Shown: positions 10,160 through 16,855 of the stretch, one piece after another
How the letters are laid out: every line of letters begins with the position of its first letter
How positions within the stretch are numbered: position 1 is the stretch's first letter
From: Candidatus Corynebacterium gallistercoris
Lineage (GTDB): Bacteria > Actinomycetota > Actinomycetes > Mycobacteriales > Mycobacteriaceae
Assembly (NCBI GenBank): GCA_019114175.1
Contig: DXFZ01000009.1
Coordinates: 1 to 54,889 of the forward strand
Reading direction: 5' to 3'
DNA length: 54,889 nucleotides
Notes under the pieces: generated by a model
Told to the model about the DNA's origin: nothing
Databases searched by the model: none
The model's input: only the letters and a program-made list of their open reading frames with translations
Made by a program: the position numbers and the translations under genes

Positions 10160-10519
10160 ATGACCAAGCCACAAGTAGACCGCGCCTCCGGCCCCGCGCC
10201 AGAAGACCTGGTGGTGGAGGACATCACCGTGGGTGATGGCGCTGAGGCTCAAGCCGGCGGCTTCGTGGAGGTCCACTACGTGGGCGTGGACTTCGAAACC
10301 GGTGAGGAGTTTGACTCCTCCTGGGATCGTGGCGAGTCCATCAGCTTCCCGCTCTCCGGTCTCATTGCCGGCTGGCAAGAGGGCATCCCTGGCATGAAGG
10401 TGGGTGGCCGCCGCAAGCTGACGATCCCGCCGGAGAAGGCTTACGGTCCTGCTGGCATGGGTCACCCCTTGTCCGGGCGCACGTTGGTCTTCATCATTGA
10501 CCTGCTGGACGCGAAGTAA
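10160..10519 (+). CDS. FKBP-type peptidyl-prolyl cis-trans isomerase
   Basis: This 119-residue single-domain FKBP catalyses proline cis/trans isomerisation in protein folding. The family core is complete: VEVHYVGVDFETGEEFDSSWDRG, then FPLSGLIAGWQEGIPGMKVGGRRKLTIPP, and PLSGRTLVFIIDLLD at the C-terminus. No signal peptide is present, so it is cytoplasmic, unlike the FkpA types of Gram-negatives. The ATG at 10160 is preceded by AAAGGAG at about 10 nt. It lies behind the gltA terminator and probably has its own promoter, as in C. glutamicum where an FKBP gene also follows gltA. Confidence 0.93.
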   Translation: MTKPQVDRASGPAPEDLVVEDITVGDGAEAQAGGFVEVHYVGVDFETGEEFDSSWDRGESISFPLSGLIAGWQEGIPGMKVGGRRKLTIPPEKAYGPAGMGHPLSGRTLVFIIDLLDAK

Positions 10520-10626
10520 CGCACGGCTAGCCCCGCCAGCGCTCACGTGAAGCGCTCTCCCCAGAGCGCGCCAGTTGCGCACCTGCCCCCAAGCGGACTC
10601 CGTTAAAGAGGAGTACTAATGGGGGC

Positions 10627-11526
10627 ATGTCTATTTCTGAGAATAGCTCTGAAGAGAATCAGTCCGCTGACGCTACTGCCACCCGCGCTCCCATGGTCGA
10701 GCTCGCTGATGGCAACCAGATCCCACAGTTAGGCCTGGGCGTGTGGCAGCTCAACGACCAGGACACGTACTCGTCAGTCCGCGCTGCCATCAAGGCTGGC
10801 TACCGCCACATCGATACTGCAGCGATCTACGGCAATGAGCAGCCCGTGGGCCACGCCATCGCGGACGCTGTGATCGCCGGTGAGGTCAGTCGCGCTGACC
10901 TGTTCGTTACCACCAAGCTGTGGAATGCGGATCAAGAGAATGTGGAAGAAGCCTTCGCTAAGTCCCTGGACAACCTGGGCCTGGATTACGTGGACCTCTA
11001 CCTCCTCCACTGGCCGTGCCCGGCCGCTGGCACGTACGTGCAGGCCTATGAGGACATGGTGAAGATCAGGGAGTCCGGCCGCGCGAAGTCTATCGGCGTG
11101 TGCAACTTCTACCCCGAGGCCCTCGATGATCTGAAGAAGGCCGGCCACACCCCGGCTGTGAACCAGATCGAGATCCACCCCGGGTTCAGCCAGGTGGAGC
11201 AGCGCGCGGACAACAAGGCCCGTGGCATCGTCACCGAGTCCTGGTCGCCGCTGGGGCAGGGGCAAAACCTGCTGGACCCCACCATCGCGAAGATCGCGGC
11301 GAACCACGGGGCTACTGTGGCGCAGGCGATCATCCGCTGGCACATTCAGCGCGGCGATGTGGTCATTCCCCGTTCCTCCAAGGAGGAGCGCGTGCGGGAG
11401 AACTTCGATGTCTTCGGCTTCGAGCTGACCGATGATGAAGTCAAGGCGATCAATGACCTGGACCGCGAAGACGGCCGCGTGGGCCCCGATCCGCGAGATT
11501 TCAATACTGGTACCTCCGCAGAGTAG
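10627..11526 (+). CDS. Aldo/keto reductase
   Basis: This 299-residue NADPH-dependent oxidoreductase belongs to the AKR family and resembles the 2,5-diketo-D-gluconic acid reductase group. The catalytic tetrad is visible: Asp and Tyr in YRHIDTAAIYGNE, Lys in FVTTKLWN, His in YLLHWPCP. The cofactor-binding VVIPRSSKEERVREN lies near residue 245. The first 25 residues are Ser/Glu-rich and disordered. The ATG at 10627 is the first in frame; the best ribosome-binding site, GAGGAG, is 13 nt or more upstream, so initiation is weakly supported. Natural substrate unknown. Confidence 0.9.
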   Translation: MSISENSSEENQSADATATRAPMVELADGNQIPQLGLGVWQLNDQDTYSSVRAAIKAGYRHIDTAAIYGNEQPVGHAIADAVIAGEVSRADLFVTTKLWNADQENVEEAFAKSLDNLGLDYVDLYLLHWPCPAAGTYVQAYEDMVKIRESGRAKSIGVCNFYPEALDDLKKAGHTPAVNQIEIHPGFSQVEQRADNKARGIVTESWSPLGQGQNLLDPTIAKIAANHGATVAQAIIRWHIQRGDVVIPRSSKEERVRENFDVFGFELTDDEVKAINDLDREDGRVGPDPRDFNTGTSAE

Positions 11527-11548
11527 CTGTGCGGTAAATTAAGCGCTT

Positions 11549-12295
11549 ATGAGCGCAAAATATTCGCATGTTGCGGTGGGTGCCCATGGCAAGGTCGGGG
11601 TCATCACTCTCAACCGGCCGGAGAAACGCAACGCCATCACCGCAGCGCTTGCCACGGAGGTCGCGTGCGGGGTTCGCGAGCACGTGGATGCCGGCCGCCG
11701 CGTGATTCTTCTCCGCGGTGAGGGGCCGGCTTTCAGCGCGGGGGCGGATCTTTCCGGTGGGGTGTACTCTCCAGATTTCTTCGGCGCGCTGCAGTCCATG
11801 TTGCAGGCCGTGCTGGACGCGCCGGTCCCAGTGATCGCTGATATCCACGGGCCCGCGGTGGGCGCGGGGTGCCAGCTAGCGTTGGCTTGTGACCTGCGGG
11901 TTTTCGGCCCGAAGGGGGCTGTGTGGGTGCCGGCGGCAGCCCACGGATTCGCCCTCGATACTTGGACGCACCTGCGCCTCAAGGACCTGCTGGGCGGCGC
12001 ATGGGCGCGCAATATCATGGTGGGCGGGGCTAAGGTGGGTGCCGAACAGGCTGCGGCCGTGGGGTTTGCTTCTTTTGTGGGCGACGGCACCACCGACTCC
12101 CTTGCTTACGCCCAGACCATTGCGGAGCAAGCACCGCTTAGCATGGAGCACTCCAAGAGGGTGCTGAACAGCCCAAATCCGGCCAGCGATCCTGTGCTGG
12201 ACGAGCTCATGTCGCAAGCCTGGGCTAGTGCGGACGCTGCTGAGGCCCGGGCGGCACGGCTACAGGGGCGTGCACCAGCGTTTACGGGCAAGTAA
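11549..12295 (+). CDS. Enoyl-CoA hydratase/isomerase family protein
   Basis: This 248-residue crotonase-fold protein has the family features: TLNRPEKRNAI near residue 20, the first oxyanion-hole segment GPAFSAGADLSGG, and the second, HGPAVGAGCQLALACDLRV, near residue 95-115. The position where active hydratases usually carry Pro-Glu reads PAAAHGF, so the usual second catalytic Glu appears to be missing; hydratase activity is doubtful and another crotonase reaction, or acyl-CoA binding only, is possible. It lies 22 nt after the reductase and just before the thiamine-binding gene, so the three may form one transcription unit. A dispersed repeat inside is translated as ASFVGDGTTD. Confidence 0.85.
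   Translation: MSAKYSHVAVGAHGKVGVITLNRPEKRNAITAALATEVACGVREHVDAGRRVILLRGEGPAFSAGADLSGGVYSPDFFGALQSMLQAVLDAPVPVIADIHGPAVGAGCQLALACDLRVFGPKGAVWVPAAAHGFALDTWTHLRLKDLLGGAWARNIMVGGAKVGAEQAAAVGFASFVGDGTTDSLAYAQTIAEQAPLSMEHSKRVLNSPNPASDPVLDELMSQAWASADAAEARAARLQGRAPAFTGK
12071..12091 (-). repeat. Dispersed GGTGSCGTCGC/A-tract repeat, copy 4
   Basis: On the minus strand this reads GGTGCCGTCGC, CCAC, then AAAAGA. It lies antisense inside the crotonase gene and is translated as ASFVGDGTTD. Confidence 0.72.
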
Positions 12296-12305
12296 TCTGG
12301 GTCAT

Positions 12306-12608
12306 ATGTTATTTGCTTTTAGTGTTGCGCCTTCCGGCGGAGATAACCCCGATGCTTCTGTCCATGAAGCCGTTGCCGCCGCGGTGAAGATCGTCCGCGA
12401 GTCCGGCCTTCCCAACCGCACTGACCCCATGTTCACCACGATCGAGGGGGAGTGGGATGAGTGTATGGACGTGATCAAGCGTGCGACGGAGGCGGTGGGG
12501 CAGTTCGGCCCCCGCGTCTCTTTGGTGGTGAAGGCGGATATCCGCCCCGGCCACACGGGCGAGTTGGAGGGCAAGTTGGAGCGCCTCAACCGCGCTCTAG
12601 GTTCTTAA
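12306..12608 (+). CDS. Thiamine-binding protein (MTH1187/YkoF family)
   Basis: This 100-residue protein begins MLFAFSVAPSG and contains VHEAVAAAVKIVRESGLP, FTTIEGEWDECMDVIKRA and SLVVKADIRPG, which identify the small MTH1187/YkoF-like fold that binds thiamine or its HMP moiety. It is probably a cytoplasmic dimer or tetramer. The ATG at 12306 is the start that fits the family; the longer open frame upstream overlaps the crotonase gene. Its stop overlaps that of the convergent Abi-like gene by 4 nt. Whether it acts in thiamine uptake or sensing cannot be told from the sequence, and no thiamine transporter genes lie nearby. Confidence 0.82.
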   Translation: MLFAFSVAPSGGDNPDASVHEAVAAAVKIVRESGLPNRTDPMFTTIEGEWDECMDVIKRATEAVGQFGPRVSLVVKADIRPGHTGELEGKLERLNRALGS

Positions 12609-13264
12609 CCTTGGGGGTTTTGTTCAATGATGGTGGGAAGTAGCAAAATTTCTTTCGTCCATATCCGTAGCGCTGGGTCGATCCATTCAAGTAGGAGCAG
12701 TGCGTTAGTGACGTCATTTCTAAGATTGCGGGTAATAATTGGTTCATGATGAGCCGCTCTATTGCGAAGCTCATGCAGGCCTCTGACGATTAGTTGAACG
12801 TCGTTCGCCCTTCTACGCAGGTCGGTGCTCGCATTGGGAAAAGCTTTGTGGATGGCTGGGATCCAGAGTGAGGTGTAATACCTGTTTTCGAGCAGGTAGC
12901 GCCAAAATCCGAAACTGAGCTCAGCGATGATGTCATTGTGGGTGTAGGCTCGGCGCCGTCGGCTTGCTCGAGTTTTGGCAGTTGCAATGTCGGCCTTTCC
13001 TCGCTGATTGAGCGGCACGGAATCGATCCATGATTCTTGGTGGTCCTGTGTGTGCATCCAATCCGTCAGCGTTTGGTCGAGCGCGTTTCTCAGAAATACT
13101 TCAACAATGCCGGTGAGTTCCAAGACTCCAGCGGACGCTTTCACATTCCACTTGTAAAGGTCGAGGGCTGCCTCGTCCGACTGGCAGGCTTGTTGAAACG
13201 TAGCTAGGTGACTGGAGCTAAGCGCAACTCTCACGCGGCTGCGTATCCGTGTCTGGTCTTGCAT
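12605..13264 (-). CDS. Abi-like (Abi_2) protein
   Basis: This 219-residue protein resembles the Abi_2/AbiD-AbiF group, named for abortive phage infection in lactococci. The features are an N-terminal helical region (ALDLYKWNVKASAGVLELTGIVEVFLRNALD), a central ELSFGFWRYLLENRYY, and the C-terminal RNRAAHHEPI, a motif typical of HEPN-type RNases in which Arg and His act in catalysis. The start is ATG 13264 with GGGAGGGGG right upstream; an upstream in-frame start adds 52 unlikely residues. GC content is lower than that of the neighbours and no partner gene is adjacent, so it looks like a single acquired defence gene. The anti-phage role is family-based inference. Confidence 0.72.
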   Translation of the reverse strand: MQDQTRIRSRVRVALSSSHLATFQQACQSDEAALDLYKWNVKASAGVLELTGIVEVFLRNALDQTLTDWMHTQDHQESWIDSVPLNQRGKADIATAKTRASRRRRAYTHNDIIAELSFGFWRYLLENRYYTSLWIPAIHKAFPNASTDLRRRANDVQLIVRGLHELRNRAAHHEPIITRNLRNDVTNALLLLEWIDPALRIWTKEILLLPTIIEQNPQG

Positions 13265-13364
13265 ATTCCCCCTCCCTTGACTGAATCCCCCAACAACAGT
13301 AGATTCTTTCCCGAAGACCCCGGAACGATCCCTGGCAATAGCTAAATCGCCGGGGTTTCGGGTT

Positions 13365-14168
13365 TTAGATCTCTTCGGCGTAGCGTGCCCTGGCGATGGA
13401 GTAGACACCGTAGGCGGCAAAGCCCAGGCCCACGAGGATCAGCAGCGCCATGCCGTAAGGCTGCGCACTCAAAGTACGCAGCGCTGCATCCAGGCCACCA
13501 GCCTTTTCTGGGTCGTTGGTGAGCGCCGCCTGGACGATGAGCACGCCCAGGGTGCCGAACGCCACGCCGCGGGCGACGTACCCGAAGGTGCCGATGGCTA
13601 CAATCGCTGTACCCACGTTTCCGCTGGTGGTCCCGGCCTCAAGTTCCTCCTTGAACTTTCGCGTCGCACCCTTGTAGATGCCGTAGGCGCCAACCCCGAT
13701 GACGACGAGCCCGGCGATGATCACCGCCCACTTGCCGAAAGGCATCGCCAGCACGTCCCCGGTGACGTCCTTGGCCTTGCCAGAGTCAGAGGACTTCTGT
13801 CCGCGCGCGAAGGTGGACGTTGTGAAAGCCAGGGAGAACATGATGACGCCCAAGATCGCCCCGCGCGCCTTGTCTTTCGCCTCCTGCGCGATGAAGATCG
13901 TGGTCAAGCGCCACAGGCCTAGCCCGGCAAGGCCTGCCACCATCACCCACAGCAGCACCTGGCCGCCGGGTGTTTCGGCGATCTGCGCCAGCGCGCCGGA
14001 GTTGGAGGCCTCCTCGCCGCCGCCGTCCGTACTTCCGGTGGCCACGCGCACAGCGATCCAGCCGATGAGGATGTGCAGCAAACCTGAGGTCACAAACCCG
14101 GCCCGCGCGAGTGTGACCAGCGCGGGGTGATTGGCAGCCTTGGATGCGTGTTCGGAGGTTGTCTTCAT
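13365..14168 (-). CDS. DUF1206 domain membrane protein
   Basis: This 267-residue integral membrane protein consists of three DUF1206 repeats, each with two hydrophobic helices. The repeats start near residues 18 (LARAGFVTSGLLHILIGW), 100 and 195 (GYVARGVAFGTLGVLIVQAA); each has the typical Gly-rich Y/F-ARG-hydrophobic pattern. Function is unknown. The ATG at 14168 is convincing. It sits between the Abi-like gene and a methyltransferase on the same strand; the methyltransferase stop is 11 nt upstream of its start. Confidence 0.88.
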   Translation of the reverse strand: MKTTSEHASKAANHPALVTLARAGFVTSGLLHILIGWIAVRVATGSTDGGGEEASNSGALAQIAETPGGQVLLWVMVAGLAGLGLWRLTTIFIAQEAKDKARGAILGVIMFSLAFTTSTFARGQKSSDSGKAKDVTGDVLAMPFGKWAVIIAGLVVIGVGAYGIYKGATRKFKEELEAGTTSGNVGTAIVAIGTFGYVARGVAFGTLGVLIVQAALTNDPEKAGGLDAALRTLSAQPYGMALLILVGLGFAAYGVYSIARARYAEEI

Positions 14169-14179
14169 GGGGATTTACC

Positions 14180-14977
14180 CTACCTGGGTAGGCGGGCCAG
14201 TACCTCAATAATGGGCATTGTCATCACCGCGCCGGGGGTCTCGGACCACTCGCGCCAACCGGCGAGCATCTGCTCGATCGCGCTGGTGGACATGGCGCCC
14301 GTTGGTCCATCTGGGTCGCCCAGCGCACGTGCGGCTTTGTCACGAAAGCGGTCCTCGTCCACTCGGTCGGACCATTTCTCGGCGAAGGCTGCGCGGTTGT
14401 CTGTGGTTCCGTAGGTTTGCAGGTCGCCGCCCACATGCTCAATATCCAGGCCCGCTTTCGTGCACCAGGTCGGGAGGTGGCGGCCGCCGTTGGGTTCCAT
14501 GTTTTCCAGCGACGCCGCCACGGTGAACACTGCCCTCCATCGGCTCAGGCCGGGGTGGGGCGGGTACCAGGTCATCGCGCCGAAATCGAGGTCTTTGGCC
14601 AGGATGATTCCACCCGGTCGCAGCACGCGAGAGCACTCACGAAGCGCTGCGACGGGATCAGTGACGTGGTGCAGCACCTGGGAGGCGAGGATCACGTCGA
14701 CTGAATCATTGCTGAAGGGGAGGTCGAGGATGCTTCCTTCTGTGAAGGCGGGCTGGGTGTGTGTCCCATCTGGGGTGGTGGGGGAGGTGGGGTGCGAGGT
14801 GGCGTCGCTATCAAAAGAAAGATCCACACCCACAACCTGGCTTGCCTGGCCGCCGAGCCCAACCACGTGAGCGGCGAGAAGGTGGGTGAGCTCGCCGTGG
14901 CCGCAACCGACATCGAGGATGTGGCTGGAGGCTGTGAGATGGGGAAGGAGGCGCTCGGGGATGGCGTGATCATGCAT
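14180..14977 (-). CDS. Class I SAM-dependent methyltransferase
   Basis: This 265-residue protein has the class I methyltransferase motifs: SAM-binding ILDVGCGHGELTHLL near residue 20, VVGVDLSF, LPFSNDSVDVILASQVLHHV and RVLRPGGIILAKD. It resembles UbiE/MenG-like small-molecule methylases; the substrate is unknown. ATG 14977 (MHDHAIPERLL) fits the family N-terminus, but no clear ribosome-binding site precedes it and the frame is open further upstream, so the start is uncertain. A loop rich in Ser, Thr and Pro (residues about 60-75) holds a dispersed repeat copy, read as LSFDSDATSH. It is divergent from the LLM monooxygenase operon and shares its palindromic upstream region. Confidence 0.82.
   Translation of the reverse strand: MHDHAIPERLLPHLTASSHILDVGCGHGELTHLLAAHVVGLGGQASQVVGVDLSFDSDATSHPTSPTTPDGTHTQPAFTEGSILDLPFSNDSVDVILASQVLHHVTDPVAALRECSRVLRPGGIILAKDLDFGAMTWYPPHPGLSRWRAVFTVAASLENMEPNGGRHLPTWCTKAGLDIEHVGGDLQTYGTTDNRAAFAEKWSDRVDEDRFRDKAARALGDPDGPTGAMSTSAIEQMLAGWREWSETPGAVMTMPIIEVLARLPR
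14798..14820 (+). repeat. Dispersed GGTGSCGTCGC/A-tract repeat, copy 5
   Basis: GGTGGCGTCGC is followed by TATC and AAAAGAAA. It lies antisense inside the methyltransferase gene, in a variable loop after the SAM-binding strand, and is translated as LSFDSDATSH. Confidence 0.75.
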
Positions 14978-15021
14978 GTCTACCAGTGTAAATGCGGATA
15001 AGGGAGAGGTGAAAGACTGGA

Positions 15022-15041
15022 ATAGTTGATATATCAACTAT
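15022..15041. promoter_or_regulatory. Perfect 20-bp palindrome, RosR-like operator
   Basis: ATAGTTGATATATCAACTAT is a perfect inverted repeat. Its inner 18 bp (15023-15040) match the operator reported for the MarR-type, H2O2-sensitive regulator RosR of C. glutamicum (TTGTTGAYRYRTCAACWA) at 17 of 18 positions. It contains the -35 hexamer of the LLM monooxygenase promoter, so binding should repress. FMN reductases and luciferase-like monooxygenases are among the known RosR targets, which matches the two genes downstream. The divergent methyltransferase may also be controlled. Confidence 0.75.
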
Positions 15042-15054
15042 ATGGGTACATAAT
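15026..15054 (+). promoter_or_regulatory. Promoter of the LLM monooxygenase operon
   Basis: TTGATA (15026-15031) and CATAAT (15049-15054) are separated by exactly 17 nt, an unusually good promoter for this genome. Transcription would begin at or next to the ATG at 15061, so the mRNA may be leaderless. The -35 lies inside the palindromic operator. Confidence 0.6.
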
Positions 15055-15060
15055 GGAGAC

Positions 15061-16194
15061 ATGCAATTCGGAATCATGACAATCGGAGACATCACCCCAG
15101 ATCCCACGACGGGCAAGGTGGTCACAGAACACGAACGTATTAACAACACCGTAGAGATCGCGAAGAAGGTCGAGGAAGTGGGGCTGGACGTGTTTGCCAC
15201 CGGCCAGCACCACAACCCGCCCTTCGTGGCGCCGGCCAACCCGCCGGTCTTGTTAGCCAACATCGCAGCGCAGACGGAGAAGCTGCAGCTCAGCACCTCC
15301 ACCACGCTTATTACGACCACGGATCCGGTGCGCATCGCGGAAGATTACGCCTACGCACAGCACCTCGCGGGTGGCCGGTTGGACCTCATGATGGGCCGCG
15401 GCAACACCGGCGCAGTCTACCCCTGGTTCGGCGCGGACATCCGCAAGGGCATCCCGCTGGCCATCGAGAACTACCACCTGCTGCGGCGATTATGGCGCGA
15501 AACCAACGTCAACTGGAAGGGCGAATTCCGCACCCCGCTACACTCCTTCACCTCCACCCCGCGACCCCTGGACGATACCCCGCCGTTCGTGTGGCACGGA
15601 TCCATCCGCTCCACCGAGGTCGCAGAACAGGCGGCCTTCTACGGAGACGGGTTCTTCCACAACCACATCTTCTGGAACATCGAGCACACCCAGCAGATGG
15701 TCAACCTCTACCGCCAGCGCTTCGAACACTACGGCCACGGCCGGGCAGACCAGGCCATCGTGGGCCTCGGCGGGCAGGTATTTATGGCCGATAGCGAAAA
15801 GGAGGCGAAGGACTTCTTCCGCCCCTACTTCAACAACGCACCGGTCTACGGGCACGGGCCCTCCTTGGAAGACTTCGAGGAGATCACGCCGTTGACAGTG
15901 GGCACGCCTGAACAGGTTATCGAGCGGTACCTGGGCTACGCGGATGCCGTGGGTGACTACCAGCGCCAGCTGTTCCTCGTGGACCACGCCGGGCTGCCGC
16001 AGGACGTGGTGCTGGAGCAGATCGAGATCCTGGGTAAGGAAGTTGTGCCGGTGCTGCGCAAGGAGTTCGAGGCCCGCCGCCCCGAGCACGTGCCCTCCGA
16101 CCCGCCGACCCACGCCAGCCTGGTGGTCGCAGGACCGGACGCCAAGCACCACCAGGTGCAGCCCGCCGTGATCCCCGGAAAGGATGAAGAGTAA
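15061..16194 (+). CDS. CE1758-family FMN-dependent luciferase-like monooxygenase
   Basis: This 377-residue protein is an LLM-class flavin-dependent oxidoreductase. It starts MQFGIMTIGDITPDP and has GQHHNPPFVAPANP, STTLITTTDPVRIAEDYA and LDLMMGRGNTGAVYPWFG, typical of the corynebacterial CE1758 family. Such enzymes use reduced FMN and O2 to oxidise an organic substrate, unknown here. The ATG at 15061 is only 6 nt from the -10 box. The stop overlaps the FMN reductase start (TAATG), so the reductase that supplies FMNH2 is translationally coupled. The RosR-like operator suggests induction by peroxide or a related electrophile. Confidence 0.9.
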   Translation: MQFGIMTIGDITPDPTTGKVVTEHERINNTVEIAKKVEEVGLDVFATGQHHNPPFVAPANPPVLLANIAAQTEKLQLSTSTTLITTTDPVRIAEDYAYAQHLAGGRLDLMMGRGNTGAVYPWFGADIRKGIPLAIENYHLLRRLWRETNVNWKGEFRTPLHSFTSTPRPLDDTPPFVWHGSIRSTEVAEQAAFYGDGFFHNHIFWNIEHTQQMVNLYRQRFEHYGHGRADQAIVGLGGQVFMADSEKEAKDFFRPYFNNAPVYGHGPSLEDFEEITPLTVGTPEQVIERYLGYADAVGDYQRQLFLVDHAGLPQDVVLEQIEILGKEVVPVLRKEFEARRPEHVPSDPPTHASLVVAGPDAKHHQVQPAVIPGKDEE

Positions 16195-16847
16195 TGAAGA
16201 AACTCATTGTCTTGAACGCGGGGCTATCCACCCCATCCACCACCCGCATGCTGGCGGAGCAGGTTGCCGGTGCCGTGGAGGCGCAGGTTTCCAAGCGCGG
16301 CGAGGGGCTTGATGTTGAGTACCTCGACCTGCGTGATTACGCCACGGATCTGGCCGGCGTGATGACCACGGGCATCTCCAGCGCCGCGTTGAAGGAGGCC
16401 CAGGACAAGGTCTCCGGTGCCGATGGCATCATCGCTGCCACGCCGGTGTTCACCGCCAGCTACTCCGGGCTGTTCAAGATGTTCATGGACGCCCTGGACA
16501 CGGACTCGCTCAACGGCATGCCGGTGCTGCTGGCGGCAACCGCCGGCACGCCGCGGCACGCGCTGGTACTGGACTACGCCATGCGGCCGTTGTTCACCTA
16601 CCTGCGTGCAACAGTGATGCCCACCGGCGTGTTCGCCGCCACCGAGGACTTCGGGGCACAAACCGACCTCACGCGCCGGGTGAACCGCGCGGCGGCGGAG
16701 CTGGCCGGCTACATGGTGGCGGAAACCGGCTCCGTGGTGGGCTTCGGTCCGGACGAATCCACCCACCGGGCAAGGACGTCTGGCACCAACGTGGACATGA
16801 ACGTCACGGACTTCAGCCAGCTGCTCAAGGGGCACGACGGGAACTAG
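16194..16847 (+). CDS. CE1759-family NAD(P)H-dependent FMN reductase
   Basis: This 217-residue flavodoxin-fold reductase begins with the FMN-phosphate loop LIVLNAGLSTPSTTRMLAEQ and has the family segment ADGIIAATPVFTASYSGLFKMFMD near residue 85 and LLAATAGTPRHALVLD near residue 112. It presumably reduces FMN with NADPH for the monooxygenase encoded just upstream, whose stop codon it overlaps by one base. The genes form a two-gene operon under the palindromic operator. Natural substrate of the system unknown. Confidence 0.9.
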   Translation: MKKLIVLNAGLSTPSTTRMLAEQVAGAVEAQVSKRGEGLDVEYLDLRDYATDLAGVMTTGISSAALKEAQDKVSGADGIIAATPVFTASYSGLFKMFMDALDTDSLNGMPVLLAATAGTPRHALVLDYAMRPLFTYLRATVMPTGVFAATEDFGAQTDLTRRVNRAAAELAGYMVAETGSVVGFGPDESTHRARTSGTNVDMNVTDFSQLLKGHDGN

Positions 16848-16855
16848 GCCAGTTC

